A stretch of DNA of 64,000 nt from Bdellovibrio bacteriovorus HD100 (GTDB lineage Bacteria > Bdellovibrionota > Bdellovibrionia > Bdellovibrionales > Bdellovibrionaceae): the NCBI RefSeq assembly GCF_000196175.1, contig NC_005363.1, positions 372,001-436,000 on the forward strand, in the 5' to 3' direction. The translations under genes were made by a program, and so were the position numbers. The first letter of the stretch is position 1, and the number at the start of each line of letters is the position of its first letter. This document shows, piece by piece, positions 34,690-42,209 of the stretch. Under the pieces are notes generated by a model. That model saw only the letters and a list, made by a program, of their open reading frames with translations. It had not been told where the DNA came from and made no database searches.

Positions 34690-35322
34690 ATGGAGAAAAA
34701 GATACTTCTTGTTGATGACAACAAGGATTTCGCCCTGCTTTTTCAGGCTAAATTCAGTCATTTGGGAAAGATTGAGTGTGCTTCCACCTTTGCGGAAGCG
34801 ATGAGATTGATTCATGATCAGTCGTGGGATCTGTTTTTCCTGGATCACACTTTGGATGAACACACTTGTTTTGAATTGATTCCCGCGATTCGCGAGCGCA
34901 GTCCGCGCGCCTTTATCATGATTGTTTCGGGAAATGCCGACAAAGAGATGGCCATTCGTGCAGTGAACAGTGGTGTCAGTGGTTTTCTTGAAAAGCCGAT
35001 CAATGAATCAGACCTTCAAAATCGTCTTGCTGCCATTGGTTGGTATGAAGCTCACATTTCGTTGGACGACAAGAACCGCAGTATCTATGTGTCTGGCAAC
35101 AGTCATTCCCTCACCAAAGTGGAATACATGATCCTCAGAATTCTGATGGATAAAAAGAATCAATTGGTCACGCGTATCGAGCTTGAAGAAAACATCTGGG
35201 GCGGGCGTCACATTGTGAAGAACTCTCTGGACACTCATCTGTACAATTTAAAGCGCAAGGTGCCCGAACTGAAAGGGCGACTGTCCTCGATTCACGGGAC
35301 CGGATATTTGCTGAAAATCTAA
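34690..35322 (+). CDS. OmpR-type response regulator without adjacent kinase
   Basis: Start ATG at 34690 follows GGAAGGAG. The 210 residues form a receiver domain (about 1-120) with acidic pair Asp9-Asp10, phosphorylation site Asp52 (LFFLDHTLDEH), switch Ser80 and Lys102 (EKPINE), then an OmpR/PhoB-type winged helix (about 125-210: LTKVEYMILRILMD...NSLDTHLYNLKRKV...GTGYLLKI). The function is DNA-binding regulation controlled by phosphorylation. No histidine kinase is adjacent, so the partner is elsewhere. It has its own terminator and is a single-gene unit. Confidence 0.92.
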   Translation: MEKKILLVDDNKDFALLFQAKFSHLGKIECASTFAEAMRLIHDQSWDLFFLDHTLDEHTCFELIPAIRERSPRAFIMIVSGNADKEMAIRAVNSGVSGFLEKPINESDLQNRLAAIGWYEAHISLDDKNRSIYVSGNSHSLTKVEYMILRILMDKKNQLVTRIELEENIWGGRHIVKNSLDTHLYNLKRKVPELKGRLSSIHGTGYLLKI

Positions 35323-35329
35323 TAAGAGC

Positions 35330-35361
35330 CCCACTCCGAAAAGAGTGGGTTTTTTGTTTTT
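35330..35361 (+). terminator. Rho-independent terminator after the response regulator
   Basis: CCCACTC (35330-35336) pairs with GAGTGGG (35343-35349), followed by TTTTTTGTTTTT. Confidence 0.92.
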
Positions 35362-35370
35362 AAGGGGCCC

Positions 35371-35412
35371 AAAAAAGGGAAAACCCAAGCCCTGGGGGGA
35401 AGGCTTGGGTTT
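35371..35412 (-). terminator. Rho-independent terminator after the 59-aa secreted protein gene
   Basis: AAACCCAAGCC (35381-35391) pairs with GGCTTGGGTTT (35402-35412). On the minus strand the stem is followed by TCCCTTTTTT. Confidence 0.85.
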
Positions 35413-35438
35413 GGGGGAACTTAAATTAAATCAGCTAA

Positions 35439-35618
35439 TTACTGGATGCCAGAGTTTGTAGCAGTCTTAACAACTTTCACAGTCGGAGAAAATTTAGACT
35501 GGGAAGCGGTGTGAGCGTGGCGGCCCATGTTTGCTTTGTCTGTACATTTGGTAGCACCGAAAGAAGCTGTCGCTGACATTGTGATGATTGCTGCTGTGAT
35601 GATTTTAGTGAATGTCAT
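35439..35618 (-). CDS. Small secreted protein (59 aa)
   Basis: A short gene with a good ribosome-binding site (AAAGGAG, seven bases before ATG 35618) and its own terminator. It encodes MTFTKIITAAIITMSATASFG as a signal peptide (up to about residue 21), then ATKCTDKANMGRHAHTASQSKFSPT and a Lys/Thr/Val-rich tail. The mature peptide would be about 38 residues, basic, with one Cys and two His. This could be a small periplasmic or secreted peptide; the family is unknown. Signal peptide, ribosome-binding site and terminator all support a real gene. Confidence 0.75.
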   Translation of the reverse strand: MTFTKIITAAIITMSATASFGATKCTDKANMGRHAHTASQSKFSPTVKVVKTATNSGIQ

Positions 35619-35661
35619 TTTGAACTCCTTTGTAACAAGCGGTATACATACACCTATTGCT

Positions 35662-35796
35662 ATGATCGTGCCATGGTGGGTGTTTAAAGATGAGAATCCT
35701 TCGACCTGCTGTCAGGCACTTAGCACGTGCGATTCTCAGTGTGAGACCGGCCTGACACTTTCGGCCCAAGAGCGCGCGCGCCTGTTAGAAAAGTGA
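35662..35796 (+). CDS. Possible small Cys-rich protein (44 aa)
   Basis: This open frame ends with TGA overlapping a GTG (GTGA) at 35793, one candidate start of the exporter gene, as in coupled translation. The peptide contains STCCQALSTCDSQCETG, a four-Cys cluster that could hold a metal, and ends SAQERARLLEK. No ribosome-binding site precedes the ATG at 35662; a GTG at 35680 is an alternative start. The evidence is composition and overlap only. Confidence 0.3.
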   Translation: MIVPWWVFKDENPSTCCQALSTCDSQCETGLTLSAQERARLLEK

Positions 35797-35810
35797 CGGA
35801 GAGTACCCGA

Positions 35811-36650
35811 GTGCAACCGCTGTATAAATCCATCTATCTCATTTTGATCGCCATGCTTTCCATTCAGTTTGGCGCCTCGGTTGCTAAAGGTCTTTTCCCG
35901 GTGGCGGGCCCGGCGGGCACAACGGCCCTGAGGGTGTTCATTTCCGCGCTGATATTGGTTCTGGTGATGCGCCCGTGGCGGGAAAAATTCACAGCCTCCG
36001 GTCTTCGGCGAATTGCCGCCTATGGTATTTCGCTGGGGCTGATGAATCTGCTGTTCTATTTCGCTCTTGAGCGCATTCCCCTGGGAATCGCGGTGGCCTT
36101 GGAGTTCACCGGGCCTTTAACCGTGGCGTTGCTTTCCTCCAAACGAGTTTTGGATCTGGTGTGGGCGGTGCTTGCCGGGTTGGGAATATACCTGATTCTG
36201 CCTTTGTCTGAAGTCAGTCAGGCATTGGATATGGTCGGCGTATTGTTGGCATTGGGCGCGGGCTTCTTTTGGGCACTTTACATCGTGTTTGGCAAGGCGA
36301 CGGGGAAAGAAAACTCCTCTTCAGCCACTTCTGCCGTCGGAATGTGTTTTGCTGCGGCTGTGGCTTTCCCGGTGGGCCTCTACACGAACTTTGAACAAGT
36401 GGTGGATCCTTCGCTTTGGATGATGGGTTTTTTGATTGCGATTCTTTCAAGCGCACTGCCGTACTCACTTGAAATGAAAGCCATGCAAAACATGCCGGCA
36501 AAGACTTTTGGAATTCTGATGAGCTTAGAACCCGCTTTTGCAACGTTGATCGGCATCTTGTTCTTAAGTGAATCCCTGATGCCATCCCAGTGGGTGGCCA
36601 TCGGCTGCATTATGGCGGCCTCGGCAGGAAGCACGATCACCGCCCGCTAA
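35811..36650 (+). CDS. RhtA-like DMT-family exporter (EamA domain)
   Basis: About 279 residues with ten hydrophobic helices in two EamA repeats. The opening AMLSIQFGASVAKGLFPVAGPAGTTALRV closely follows the threonine/homoserine exporter RhtA of enterobacteria. The second repeat has ALPYSLEMKAMQNMPAKTFGILMSLEPAFA, also typical of RhtA. It should pump homoserine, threonine or similar amino acids out across the inner membrane. Start GTG 35811 is favoured by CGGAG nine bases upstream; GTG 35793 (overlapping the upstream frame) is the alternative. A strong terminator follows. Confidence 0.87.
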   Translation: MQPLYKSIYLILIAMLSIQFGASVAKGLFPVAGPAGTTALRVFISALILVLVMRPWREKFTASGLRRIAAYGISLGLMNLLFYFALERIPLGIAVALEFTGPLTVALLSSKRVLDLVWAVLAGLGIYLILPLSEVSQALDMVGVLLALGAGFFWALYIVFGKATGKENSSSATSAVGMCFAAAVAFPVGLYTNFEQVVDPSLWMMGFLIAILSSALPYSLEMKAMQNMPAKTFGILMSLEPAFATLIGILFLSESLMPSQWVAIGCIMAASAGSTITAR

Positions 36651-36655
36651 AAAAA

Positions 36656-36680
36656 AAGCCCCGGGGTTTTTCCGGGGCTT
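36656..36680. terminator. Bidirectional rho-independent terminator
   Basis: AAGCCCCGG (36656-36664) pairs with CCGGGGCTT (36672-36680), flanked by an A run on the left. It lies between convergent genes. Confidence 0.88.
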
Positions 36681-36711
36681 CTGTGCATTAAATGATTCTT
36701 TTGTTTCGCTA

Positions 36712-37212
36712 TTAGTATCTTAGCTCGGGGTGAACACGCAGACCCTGAATCTGGTTTCTTTCATCCATTTCGTTCAAAGAATGCCATCTTTCATCCAGAT
36801 CGCCGGAAAGTTTCTGCAACATTCTGGAGTTGTGTTTGTTCATGTCGCGCAGCTTTTTGGCTTCGGTGACTGTTTTCTGCACTTCTTTGTTCAGTTGTGA
36901 CTGACTTGCATCTTTCAATCTTTCGATTTTGGAGATCTTTACGGTGACTTCGCTGATGAGCTGTCGTTCTTTGATGTCTTCTTCTGCCGCGTAGGTTTTA
37001 GTGAGCTGATTCAGATTGTCGAATTCCACGGCATCAAGCTTTCCATCAGTATTCAGAGCGCATTCTTCGCAGCCGTTGGCAGCTTCTGTTGCGTCAATTT
37101 TTCCCAACTGGATTTCGCGGTAGATTTCATCCTGTTCGTATTCTTCCGCCATCGCTTTAACAGAACCCAGAACCATAATGATAGCCATCGCCAATACAAT
37201 CTTCTTTTTCAT
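36712..37212 (-). CDS. Secreted coiled-coil protein of unknown function
   Basis: A 166-residue product with a signal peptide (to KAMA, about residue 21). The mature protein is highly charged and helical, with heptad-like segments (ISEVTVKISKIERLKD; LNKEVQKTVTEAKKLRDM) and a CEEC pair near residue 47. This suggests a small periplasmic coiled coil. A hairpin (37316-37342) lies upstream. Ribosome-binding site AAGGAGAGAG precedes ATG 37212. No family is recognised. Confidence 0.75.
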   Translation of the reverse strand: MKKKIVLAMAIIMVLGSVKAMAEEYEQDEIYREIQLGKIDATEAANGCEECALNTDGKLDAVEFDNLNQLTKTYAAEEDIKERQLISEVTVKISKIERLKDASQSQLNKEVQKTVTEAKKLRDMNKHNSRMLQKLSGDLDERWHSLNEMDERNQIQGLRVHPELRY

Positions 37213-37315
37213 GCTCTCTCTCCTTAATAAAAGTTTTTCTCCAACTTTGAAGAGTGCGAGCTTTATGCCCCGGTCAAAAAGAGCCTGGAAGAACTGGGCG
37301 TCTAAGGATATGACA

Positions 37316-37342
37316 GGGGCCTTGTAACGGCATACAGGCCCC
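37316..37342. other. Stem-loop in intergenic region
   Basis: GGGGCCT (37316-37322) pairs with AGGCCCC (37336-37342) around a 13-base loop. It lies between the secreted coiled-coil gene and the terminator of the next operon; the role is unclear. Confidence 0.4.
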
Positions 37343-37370
37343 GAGGTCAGTTTCAGAATGAGACAATAAG

Positions 37371-37395
37371 AAAAGCCCGCTTTTGGCGGGCTTTT
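37371..37395 (-). terminator. Rho-independent terminator of the SdpAB-like operon
   Basis: AAAAGCCCGC (37371-37380) pairs with GCGGGCTTTT (37386-37395). On the minus strand it lies nine bases after the last stop codon of the operon. Confidence 0.88.
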
Positions 37396-37403
37396 CGGGG
37401 AGC

Positions 37404-37991
37404 TTAGTTCTGGTAGTTTCTTTGAATATCAAAGTCTCTTTCATCATACTGACGGACATCCTTATTCGGATCGCCAAAGACTTTTCGCATGCTGTATTCA
37501 GCCGCTTTGTAAGCCACCGTTCCAGCGACGGCAGTTCCCACTGCAGCCGGTGTCAGGGCTACGGGACCGATATCGCGTCCGCCCACTTTGGGTGGATCGG
37601 CGGGCAGCACGGGCACCGTGCCGGGACGAATATCAAAGTATTCTTCCTGAATATAACGGTCTTTCGGGCCGTTACCAACATAGCGATCCCAAACATACTC
37701 GACAACGGAAGCGGCGGCGCCTGCTGCGGCGGCTGCCACAAAGGCATTGGCGTTAATTCCTTTCGGATCCATCTCAGAATACTTGTCCAGTGAAACTAGG
37801 ACAGGTCTTCCCAAAATCTCTTCCAGCTTGCGGTCGCCCAGTTCCTGCCGGAGTTCTTTCAGACGCTCTTTCACGACGATGGGTGGAACAAAGCCGCCAG
37901 CGGGGCGGGTGACCGGACTGCACAGTTGCGCGTGCGCTGTTGAAGAGACAAGGACCAAGCCCGCCAGTGCCCCTGTGATAAACTTTTTCAT
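37404..37991 (-). CDS. Secreted protein with Ala-rich hydrophobic segment; possible SdpC-like substrate
   Basis: Start ATG at 37991 is set by TAAGGAGG upstream and by the signal peptide (MKKFITGALAGLVLVSSTAHA). The 195-residue product has a charged helical middle (KERLKELRQELGDRKLEEILG), a 20-residue Ala-rich hydrophobic segment (about 82-101) that follows DPKGINANAF and ends VEYVWDRY, and a second hydrophobic Ala/Val stretch at 143-162. It starts 11 bases after the serine hydrolase and is the last gene of the operon. Size, signal peptide and hydrophobic core resemble the SdpC toxin precursor of Bacillus (about 200 aa), but no clear homology is claimed. Confidence 0.75.
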   Translation of the reverse strand: MKKFITGALAGLVLVSSTAHAQLCSPVTRPAGGFVPPIVVKERLKELRQELGDRKLEEILGRPVLVSLDKYSEMDPKGINANAFVAAAAAGAAASVVEYVWDRYVGNGPKDRYIQEEYFDIRPGTVPVLPADPPKVGGRDIGPVALTPAAVGTAVAGTVAYKAAEYSMRKVFGDPNKDVRQYDERDFDIQRNYQN

Positions 37992-38001
37992 TTTTTCCTC
38001 C

Positions 38002-39018
38002 TTAGTAAAGGTATTGTTCAAATGCTTCGGCCCTGTCGGACCAGTGTTTTATAAATTTATAGTTGTCAGTCAGAATCACGATCTTCAGGTCCGATTCCGG
38101 TATCACTGCGACCAGCGAGTAAAATCCCGGAGTCGCCCCATTGTGCCAGTAAGCCTGATAAGACTGGTTTTCCGAGCGCACCCATCCCAGTGAATAGTGC
38201 TTGTCCTTGTTCAACTTCGGCAGTGTTTGCCGCTGCTGCCCTAGCCACCGCATAAGATCCAGAGCTGACGACTTGATGCCTCCGGCACCCGCGGATTTAT
38301 ACAGAGTACTTTCCTTGTTCAGCTCCCATTGAATTGAACTTCCCGGGACCAGTGCATATGCCGGAAGTCTGTCCCCTTTTTGAATCGCTGCAGTTGTGGA
38401 GTCAGGGACATGCTCTTGCAGGATTTGGGAAAAGTTTTTCTGCTCAATGACTTCCAGAACCCGGGACAAAACCAGATACCCAAAGTTGGAATATACGAAC
38501 TTTTCTCCGGGTGCCGATTTCAGGTCTTCGTCGTCCAGAACCAGTGTGTCGATGTCCTGCAAGTTCCAGTCAGCACTCATGGAGCGTTTTAAAAAGCTTA
38601 TGAGGCTCAGATCCCGGCCAAAGCCGGATTTGTGATCCAATAGCTGCTGCAGAGTGATCTTGCGCAAGTCTCCAGTGCAGAAGTTTTTCAGCCAGTGGCA
38701 GACCGGGCTGTCGAGTTTTAAACCCCGCTGCGACTTGTGAAAGTAAATCAAACCCACAAAGGACTTCGAGATGCTGGCGACGGGAAAAACTTTGTTCAGG
38801 TCGCCGTCGGCATATAGAACCTCGGAGCCTTTTTGGATCAGAATGCTTCCGTGAATCAGATTGTCTTTCTTGAGCTCCTGCCAAGTGCTCTGCAGGCGGG
38901 TGGCTAATTCGTTTTCTTTCACTTTCTGGATGTCGGGGCTGCACGAAAAGAACTGCAGGCCCACCCAGGAATAGATCAGTATGGTGAAAGTATGGCTTAG
39001 AACTTTTTTGATTTTCAT
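38002..39018 (-). CDS. Beta-lactamase-fold serine hydrolase
   Basis: The 338-residue product has a signal or lipoprotein-like N-terminus (IYSWVGLQFFSC, possible lipobox Cys26). All three penicillin-recognising motifs of the class C/DD-peptidase fold are seen: S82-I-S-K85, Y176-S177-N178, and H292-N293-G294. So it is probably an active serine hydrolase in the periplasm; family members are DD-peptidases, esterases or amide hydrolases, and few are true beta-lactamases. Its ATG overlaps the stop of the HTTM gene by four bases. In an SdpAB-like context it might process or counter the product, but this is inference. Confidence 0.88.
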   Translation of the reverse strand: MKIKKVLSHTFTILIYSWVGLQFFSCSPDIQKVKENELATRLQSTWQELKKDNLIHGSILIQKGSEVLYADGDLNKVFPVASISKSFVGLIYFHKSQRGLKLDSPVCHWLKNFCTGDLRKITLQQLLDHKSGFGRDLSLISFLKRSMSADWNLQDIDTLVLDDEDLKSAPGEKFVYSNFGYLVLSRVLEVIEQKNFSQILQEHVPDSTTAAIQKGDRLPAYALVPGSSIQWELNKESTLYKSAGAGGIKSSALDLMRWLGQQRQTLPKLNKDKHYSLGWVRSENQSYQAYWHNGATPGFYSLVAVIPESDLKIVILTDNYKFIKHWSDRAEAFEQYLY

Positions 39019-39890
39019 GCTCGTACCCTTTTCAGCAGGGAACCAAACAGTCCCTTTTCGCCATCTTCATAGAAAAAGAAGTAGCTTACGCACATGGCGA
39101 GTCCGAACATAAACAGACCCATCACCAAAGAAATCGAAAGATGCAAGGCCGTCCCCATCAATACGATGTAGGGTCTCCAGGTGCGCTGCCAGATCAGATA
39201 AGGCAGCGAGATTTGGAACAGAACAGTTCCCAACGTCATCGCCGCCAGCAGCAGGGGATAGTTGGAAAGGGTGCTAAAGATTCCGTGGTTGCCGTATTCG
39301 CTGACCCCCATGGTGTAGTAAAGGGCGACCCCTTTGTTCCACAAAGGTCCCATGACCTTCAAAAGACCTGCGGTGGCGTAGACCAGTGTCACCTGGATTT
39401 TGATCATCAGCGCAGCAAGGTTCGTCAGGGTGATTGAAAAGGCGGATTGTGTTTTCTTTGTGTTGATGAAGATCAGATAAAAGGTCACCAGATGCATCAG
39501 ATTGTTGCCGCCGTCCAAAGTCACATAGGCTTTGTTGTCCAGATTCATCATCAGGAAGTAAACCACTGCCGCCGAGGCACGTGGCGCCTTTTCAAAGAAT
39601 GCCAGCGACGTCGCGACCAGAGTCAACGCCAGAAAAACGGGATAAGCATCGGCGAACGGTCCCCAGTGCAGAAGGTTCAGGGATTTTTCCAACAGATTCA
39701 GACTGTCGAAATCCTTGGCCGGAATGTAAGCACTGCTGGAATAGAAGTAGGCGGCTTTTGTTGCAAGGATGGTGTAGTTGATAAAGGCCCAGGCATACAC
39801 CAGACGGCGGGCAAAGCGCAGAGCCTGCAGAGATTTCACTTCCAGATGCAGTTTTAGATAGAATTCCTTAAGTTGCTGAATCAGTTCCAT
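39015..39890 (-). CDS. HTTM-domain membrane protein (SdpB-like)
   Basis: A 291-residue integral membrane protein with several hydrophobic helices, beginning LRFARRLVYAWAFINY and containing LLHWGPFADAYPVFLALTLVA, NGGNNL-type turn DGGNNLMHLVTFYLIFINTK and LVYATAGLLKVMGPLWNKGVALYY. The segment IQ-TLVYATAGLLKVMGPLW is characteristic of the HTTM family, related to vitamin K-dependent gamma-carboxylase and to SdpB of Bacillus. SdpB acts in the membrane together with SdpA to mature the SdpC peptide toxin. The gene overlaps the upstream DUF5819-like gene by ten bases and the downstream hydrolase gene by four, so all are translationally coupled. Confidence 0.83.
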   Translation of the reverse strand: MELIQQLKEFYLKLHLEVKSLQALRFARRLVYAWAFINYTILATKAAYFYSSSAYIPAKDFDSLNLLEKSLNLLHWGPFADAYPVFLALTLVATSLAFFEKAPRASAAVVYFLMMNLDNKAYVTLDGGNNLMHLVTFYLIFINTKKTQSAFSITLTNLAALMIKIQVTLVYATAGLLKVMGPLWNKGVALYYTMGVSEYGNHGIFSTLSNYPLLLAAMTLGTVLFQISLPYLIWQRTWRPYIVLMGTALHLSISLVMGLFMFGLAMCVSYFFFYEDGEKGLFGSLLKRVRA

Positions 39891-40429
39891 GCGAAGGACT
39901 CCTGTTTGATGCCGAAGGTGAAGGTTTCAGTGCGGACTTCCATGTTGGTGAAGCGCTTGGAATAGTCTTGAGTGAACACACGCTGAATGCGCACTTCGGC
40001 TGCGGCTTGTTCGCCGCACTGGTCTTGCAAATATCTTTGCAGGATGTGCAGTTCATCCATGGCCGCGTCTGTTTTTTTCAGAATCTTGCTGTTAAAAATC
40101 TCGCGGGCCAGGTGTTGCAGAACGTAGGTTTGTTTTCCTGTGGCTGTCACCGGCAGGGATTTGTGGGCTTCAAGCATGTCGTTCAAGGGAAACTTCCACG
40201 CTTGAAGGCTGTGGCAGCGATAGGATAGCTGCAGACTGGAGGTCGCCGGTTCTGGTGCAAACAAGTGCCAGTTCTGAGTGAAGAAAGTTCCCATGTAATT
40301 GTCGACGAAGCTCATATATTGAGGTGTCGCGGGATTGTTGGGCGCCAGATAAAGGGCATGAATTCCCAGGTGAGCAACCAGGGTGCTCACCAGAGTCAGT
40401 TTTAATATATGTAGAAGTGGCGTGTTCAT
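39881..40429 (-). CDS. DUF5819-like / SdpA-like membrane-anchored protein, first gene of operon
   Basis: Start ATG at 40429 is set by CAGGAG upstream and the membrane helix that begins there (LHILKLTLVSTLVAHLGIHALYLAP); the frame is open much further upstream but without sense. The 182 residues contain FFTQNWHLFAPEP (about 49-61), the hallmark of DUF5819 and similar to the tryptophan-rich FFT/FAP block of SdpA. Such genes are commonly paired with HTTM genes. The protein is probably anchored in the inner membrane facing the periplasm. It ends ten bases into the HTTM gene and heads a four-gene operon. Confidence 0.78.
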   Translation of the reverse strand: MNTPLLHILKLTLVSTLVAHLGIHALYLAPNNPATPQYMSFVDNYMGTFFTQNWHLFAPEPATSSLQLSYRCHSLQAWKFPLNDMLEAHKSLPVTATGKQTYVLQHLAREIFNSKILKKTDAAMDELHILQRYLQDQCGEQAAAEVRIQRVFTQDYSKRFTNMEVRTETFTFGIKQESFAWN

Positions 40430-40645
40430 TTGTACTCCTGCGGATGCCATAAGTCGGATAGCACCGGACGTGCCGCGGCCATCTGCAATAGGTTCCTGCT
40501 GGGGGCGGATTTCGCTGGTGACTATCTTAAAATCGAGATTCGGTCCGAGAACGTGGAAGAAGGCCAGTGGCGTCCGGCAGGGCCGGCGGCAGGCCAGTTT
40601 GAGTGGGTTGGTCAACGGTTGTAGAATGGGCGCTAGGAGGTGACT

Positions 40646-41080
40646 ATGGCTACACAACAAACTTCCGCTTCGCCGCAGAAGCCGAATCCTTCGACCGTCT
40701 TTGCAAAGGTCAGCGGAACTCTTAAGTCGCTGAATTTTAGTTCTGCCGATGAGGTTCGTGAGTTTCCCAATGGCCGTCTGGAGCTGGTTCGCTTCGGGGA
40801 AGCTGTTGTCGGACGGGCGATCTTGCAGCCAGGCTGGCGCTGGTCCAAATCAGTGAAAGAGATCGCGCAAACGGACAGCTGCGAAGCTCCGCATTTTCAA
40901 TACCATGTTTCAGGAATACTCAGAATCAAGATGGATGATGGAACGGAAATAGACTGTAAACCCGGAGATGTGTCTTTGGTTCCACCAGGACATGATGCCT
41001 GGGTGGTGGGTGATGAGCCTGTCGTGATCGTGGACTTCCAGGGAATGGTGGACTACGCGATTCAAGCCCACAAACATTAA
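40646..41080 (+). CDS. Cupin-domain protein
   Basis: Start ATG at 40646 follows TAGGAGGTGACT. The 144-residue product ends in a cupin-type beta-barrel: FQYHVSGILRIKMDDGTEIDCKPGDVSLVPPGHDAWVVGDEPVVIVDFQG. The GDVSLVPPGHDAWVV stretch matches the second cupin motif. Metal-binding His residues are partly present (H in FQYHV and GHDAW). It is cytoplasmic, and the substrate is unknown. It is divergent from the SdpAB-like operon and has its own terminator. Confidence 0.82.
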   Translation: MATQQTSASPQKPNPSTVFAKVSGTLKSLNFSSADEVREFPNGRLELVRFGEAVVGRAILQPGWRWSKSVKEIAQTDSCEAPHFQYHVSGILRIKMDDGTEIDCKPGDVSLVPPGHDAWVVGDEPVVIVDFQGMVDYAIQAHKH

Positions 41081-41083
41081 AGG

Positions 41084-41121
41084 AAAATGTCCACCGCCGC
41101 AAAAGCAGTGGACATTTTTTT
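41084..41121. terminator. Terminator between convergent cupin and nuclease genes
   Basis: AAAATGTCCAC (41084-41094) pairs with GTGGACATTTT (41108-41118), followed by more T. It works for the plus-strand gene and, with the A run on the left, probably for the minus strand too. Confidence 0.9.
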
Positions 41122-41124
41122 GAA

Positions 41125-42195
41125 TTACTTCTTGGCTTCGGCTTTCGGAACTTCGATATAATCCGGAGCCACGAAATCAACCGTGAACGGGTACTTGTAG
41201 GACTTGTAGGCGCCAATCTTTGGTTTGCCGGCAGAAGCATAAGCTTCATCCCACAAAGCGGCCAACAAAACCGCGCCACGAGCCATTTCAGTCACGATCA
41301 TCGGCTTCATTTTCTTAAACGCCACAGACGCGGGTTGACGTTCCGCTGCAGTTTTAAGTTCCATGCCTTTTTCTTTCACCAGAGTGGACTTTTTGATGAC
41401 TGGATCCATTTTCAGGATCTTTGGAATCTCTTTGTTGGAGATCACGCTCAGCACTTTCATTTTCTCAATGGCGGTTTTCGGTTTTAGGAATTCCGGATTT
41501 TTCATTCCGCGTGCGGCTTTTAGCACCAGATAATCTAGGTCGCCATCGAACTGGCCGACAACCTGATCTTCAAAGTAAGCATGGATGCCACCGTGACCGG
41601 CGGCATAACCGTCATAGTCCGCCGTGGTGTGGAATGGCTGGCAGTTGTCGCCAACAAAGTGACCCATCAGACCCATGGACACGACCATATCATAGGCCAG
41701 CTTGTTATAAGGAAGCTCGTTGTCCTGTTCTTCTTTGAAGCTCGTCGGAGCTTTGGCTTTCGCGAAGTCCTCTTTCAGGCCGGCGATGTGGCGCATGAAC
41801 TGGTCGGCTCTCCACCAAGAAGATCCGAATTCCTGGGGGATGGACTTGATCGTGGAACCGTCATTTTTGAATTTGTTTGGTTTGCCGGTGAAGTCAGTCA
41901 TCAGTTGTTTGTAATCAACTGTGATATCTTTTACATCCAGGCCAATAACTTCGATGTCGATGAAGTGGGTGGAGTTACCCAGCTTTGCAGCGTCGCCACC
42001 CAGGCTTTTCCAGTAAAAGTCCGGCATGTTGCACAGGTGTCCCATCATCTGGGGTTTGTGTTGCATGTATTCTTTCAGGCCCGGTTCTTTCACCAGGAAG
42101 GTGGCAACACGGCAGATGGTGTCGTGACCACGGCCACCCCAGGCAAATGCCTGAGAAGATCCAAGAAGAAGCAATGCCAACAGAATATTTCTCAT
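41125..42195 (-). CDS. Secreted S1/P1-type nuclease
   Basis: The 356-residue product has a signal peptide cut after AFA, leaving Trp19 as the first mature residue, which is the usual zinc ligand of S1/P1 nucleases. Other ligands are visible: His24 (WGGRGH), Asp59 (NMPD), His77 (THFID), His179-x-x-x-Asp183 (GHFVGD), His189 (CQPFH), and His205 (GGIH) with Glu/Asp209-210. The enzyme would cut single-stranded RNA/DNA and release 5'-nucleotides or nucleosides in the periplasm or outside. It starts 15 bases after the last nucleoside-transporter gene with AAGAGG upstream, so it is probably co-transcribed with it. Confidence 0.85.
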   Translation of the reverse strand: MRNILLALLLLGSSQAFAWGGRGHDTICRVATFLVKEPGLKEYMQHKPQMMGHLCNMPDFYWKSLGGDAAKLGNSTHFIDIEVIGLDVKDITVDYKQLMTDFTGKPNKFKNDGSTIKSIPQEFGSSWWRADQFMRHIAGLKEDFAKAKAPTSFKEEQDNELPYNKLAYDMVVSMGLMGHFVGDNCQPFHTTADYDGYAAGHGGIHAYFEDQVVGQFDGDLDYLVLKAARGMKNPEFLKPKTAIEKMKVLSVISNKEIPKILKMDPVIKKSTLVKEKGMELKTAAERQPASVAFKKMKPMIVTEMARGAVLLAALWDEAYASAGKPKIGAYKSYKYPFTVDFVAPDYIEVPKAEAKK

Positions 42196-42209
42196 AGAGA
42201 CCTCTTAAA

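Noticed and set aside
38002-39018. Serine hydrolase as an antibiotic-resistance beta-lactamase
   Set aside because: The three motifs are shared by DD-peptidases and esterases; nothing specific to true beta-lactamases is visible and the operon context suggests another role.
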